DNA from: Petrimonas sp.
GTDB lineage: Bacteria > Bacteroidota > Bacteroidia > Bacteroidales > Dysgonomonadaceae
Length of the DNA stretch: 64,000 nucleotides
NCBI GenBank assembly: GCA_012839475.1
Contig: DUNG01000023.1
Span: 248,001 to 312,000, forward strand
Reading direction: 5' to 3'
How positions within the stretch are numbered: the stretch's first letter is position 1; every line of letters begins with the position of its first letter. The notes under the pieces are model-generated. The model ran no database searches. It was not told the DNA's origin and worked only from the letters and a program-made list of their open reading frames with translations. Of this stretch, positions 63,447 to 64,000 are shown one piece after another. The position numbers and the translations under genes were made by a program.

Positions 63447-64000
63447 CTATACTCGCAGGCCTTGAAAAAGCAGGGTCAGTGCTTCTCGCTTGCGGTGGTC
63501 GACAAAGTCGGTGAGGTGGGATTGATCCAAATCGAGAAAATCCGTGATAATAGGAGCCATGAGGAACGAGAAAACCACCAGCGAGCCCACGTCCATAAGC
63601 AAATCCAATGGCTCTATATCGCGTATCACCCCCTGCGATATAGCTTTCTCTACTGACGCGCAAAACTGGTGGTAGACATCGTCCTGATGCGGCTTTTGCA
63701 TGAACAGCTCCCGAAGTTGCTTCCTTCGCCTGGGGTTGGTAATCAGTTCGTTGAAAATAAAGTAAGGGATCTTGGGGTTTTGTATCATGAAGTTGAAGTA
63801 GACGTCGACCATGTTTTCCAACTTAGAGAAAAAATCCGTCTCCCTTTCCAAGGGCACCTTGATTTGCTCGAACAGCTGTTTAAATTTGCCCAGGAAGACT
63901 TTTTGAAAAAGGTTCTCCTTGGTACGGAAATAGTAATGCACCAGGGCTTGGTTACAACCGGCATCCTTAGCAATCGCGGTGGTGGAGGTACCCTTGAATC
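63447..64000 (-). CDS. TetR/AcrR family regulator, N-terminus cut by window edge
   Basis: The open frame runs off the right edge, so the start is missing. The visible part begins with the end of the helix-turn-helix (TSTTAIAKDAGCNQALVHYY, then FRTKENLF), the hallmark of TetR proteins. The C-terminal helical ligand domain follows, ending in RKREALTLLFQGLRV. The target genes are unknown; the GH110 gene lies 80 bases downstream on the same strand. Confidence 0.9.
   Translation of the reverse strand, partial: FKGTSTTAIAKDAGCNQALVHYYFRTKENLFQKVFLGKFKQLFEQIKVPLERETDFFSKLENMVDVYFNFMIQNPKIPYFIFNELITNPRRRKQLRELFMQKPHQDDVYHQFCASVEKAISQGVIRDIEPLDLLMDVGSLVVFSFLMAPIITDFLDLDQSHLTDFVDHRKREALTLLFQGLRV

Overview
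The window looks like a chromosomal segment of a Bacteroidales bacterium, probably of the Dysgonomonadaceae/Porphyromonadaceae type (Proteiniphilum, Petrimonas and relatives). The reasons are a SusC/SusD pair with Bacteroidetes-only accessory lipoproteins, GldE, DUF4294, a FrdCAB-type fumarate reductase, the tiny AURKAIP1/COX24-like basic protein next to an HU gene, and many promoters of the Bacteroidetes form TTG-N18-20-TAnnTTTG. The genus is an inference from gene content only.

Positions 1-13250 are housekeeping: a partial DUF4294 gene, a long-chain acyl-CoA synthetase, leuS, a YitT membrane protein, the nusB-yajC-ybbR-coaE cluster on the minus strand, then rplY, pth, an S4 RNA-binding protein, comB and maf. 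A 79-bp tandem palindromic repeat lies in the nusB leader. A DUF433/DUF5615 toxin-antitoxin pair at 13292-13799 has a damaged toxin. An aspartokinase follows.

Positions 15545-20233 form a phosphate cluster: a PhoU-like DUF47 protein, a PiT phosphate transporter fused to a coiled linker and a LuxR-type DNA-binding domain, an OprP-like porin and a lamin-tail lipoprotein. It is followed by a divergent CYTH-like protein, a CYTH protein and a DASS/SLC13 permease (20462-23196), which may also handle polyphosphate or anions.

Positions 23334-46393 are mostly core genes: hflX, a small outer-membrane protein, mnmA, recJ (with a strongly structured leader), recQ, tRNA-Arg(ACG), rplM-rpsI-rpsB-tsf, a phosphopantetheinyl transferase, gldE, ssb, mutY, an HU gene, a bS22-like peptide, rng, priA, an outer-membrane protein and frdCAB.

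Positions 46555-64000 are accessory. A SusC-SusD locus is followed by two domain-of-unknown-function lipoproteins and a calpain-like cysteine protease lipoprotein carrying the same discoidin-like domains (47357-57287), with a 53-bp direct repeat between them. An AT-rich minus-strand island (57526-61363) encodes an MqsR-like toxin, an MqsA-remnant/HTH/Panacea antitoxin, a DNA cytosine-5 methyltransferase and a PD-(D/E)XK endonuclease. A perfect 12-bp palindrome sits inside the toxin promoter. A GH110 alpha-galactosidase and a partial TetR regulator close the window.

The most unusual items are the transporter-transcription factor fusion, the TA system joined to a restriction-modification operon, the SusCD-linked calpain protease, and the recJ leader. 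No CRISPR array, rRNA, intact prophage or insertion sequence was found.
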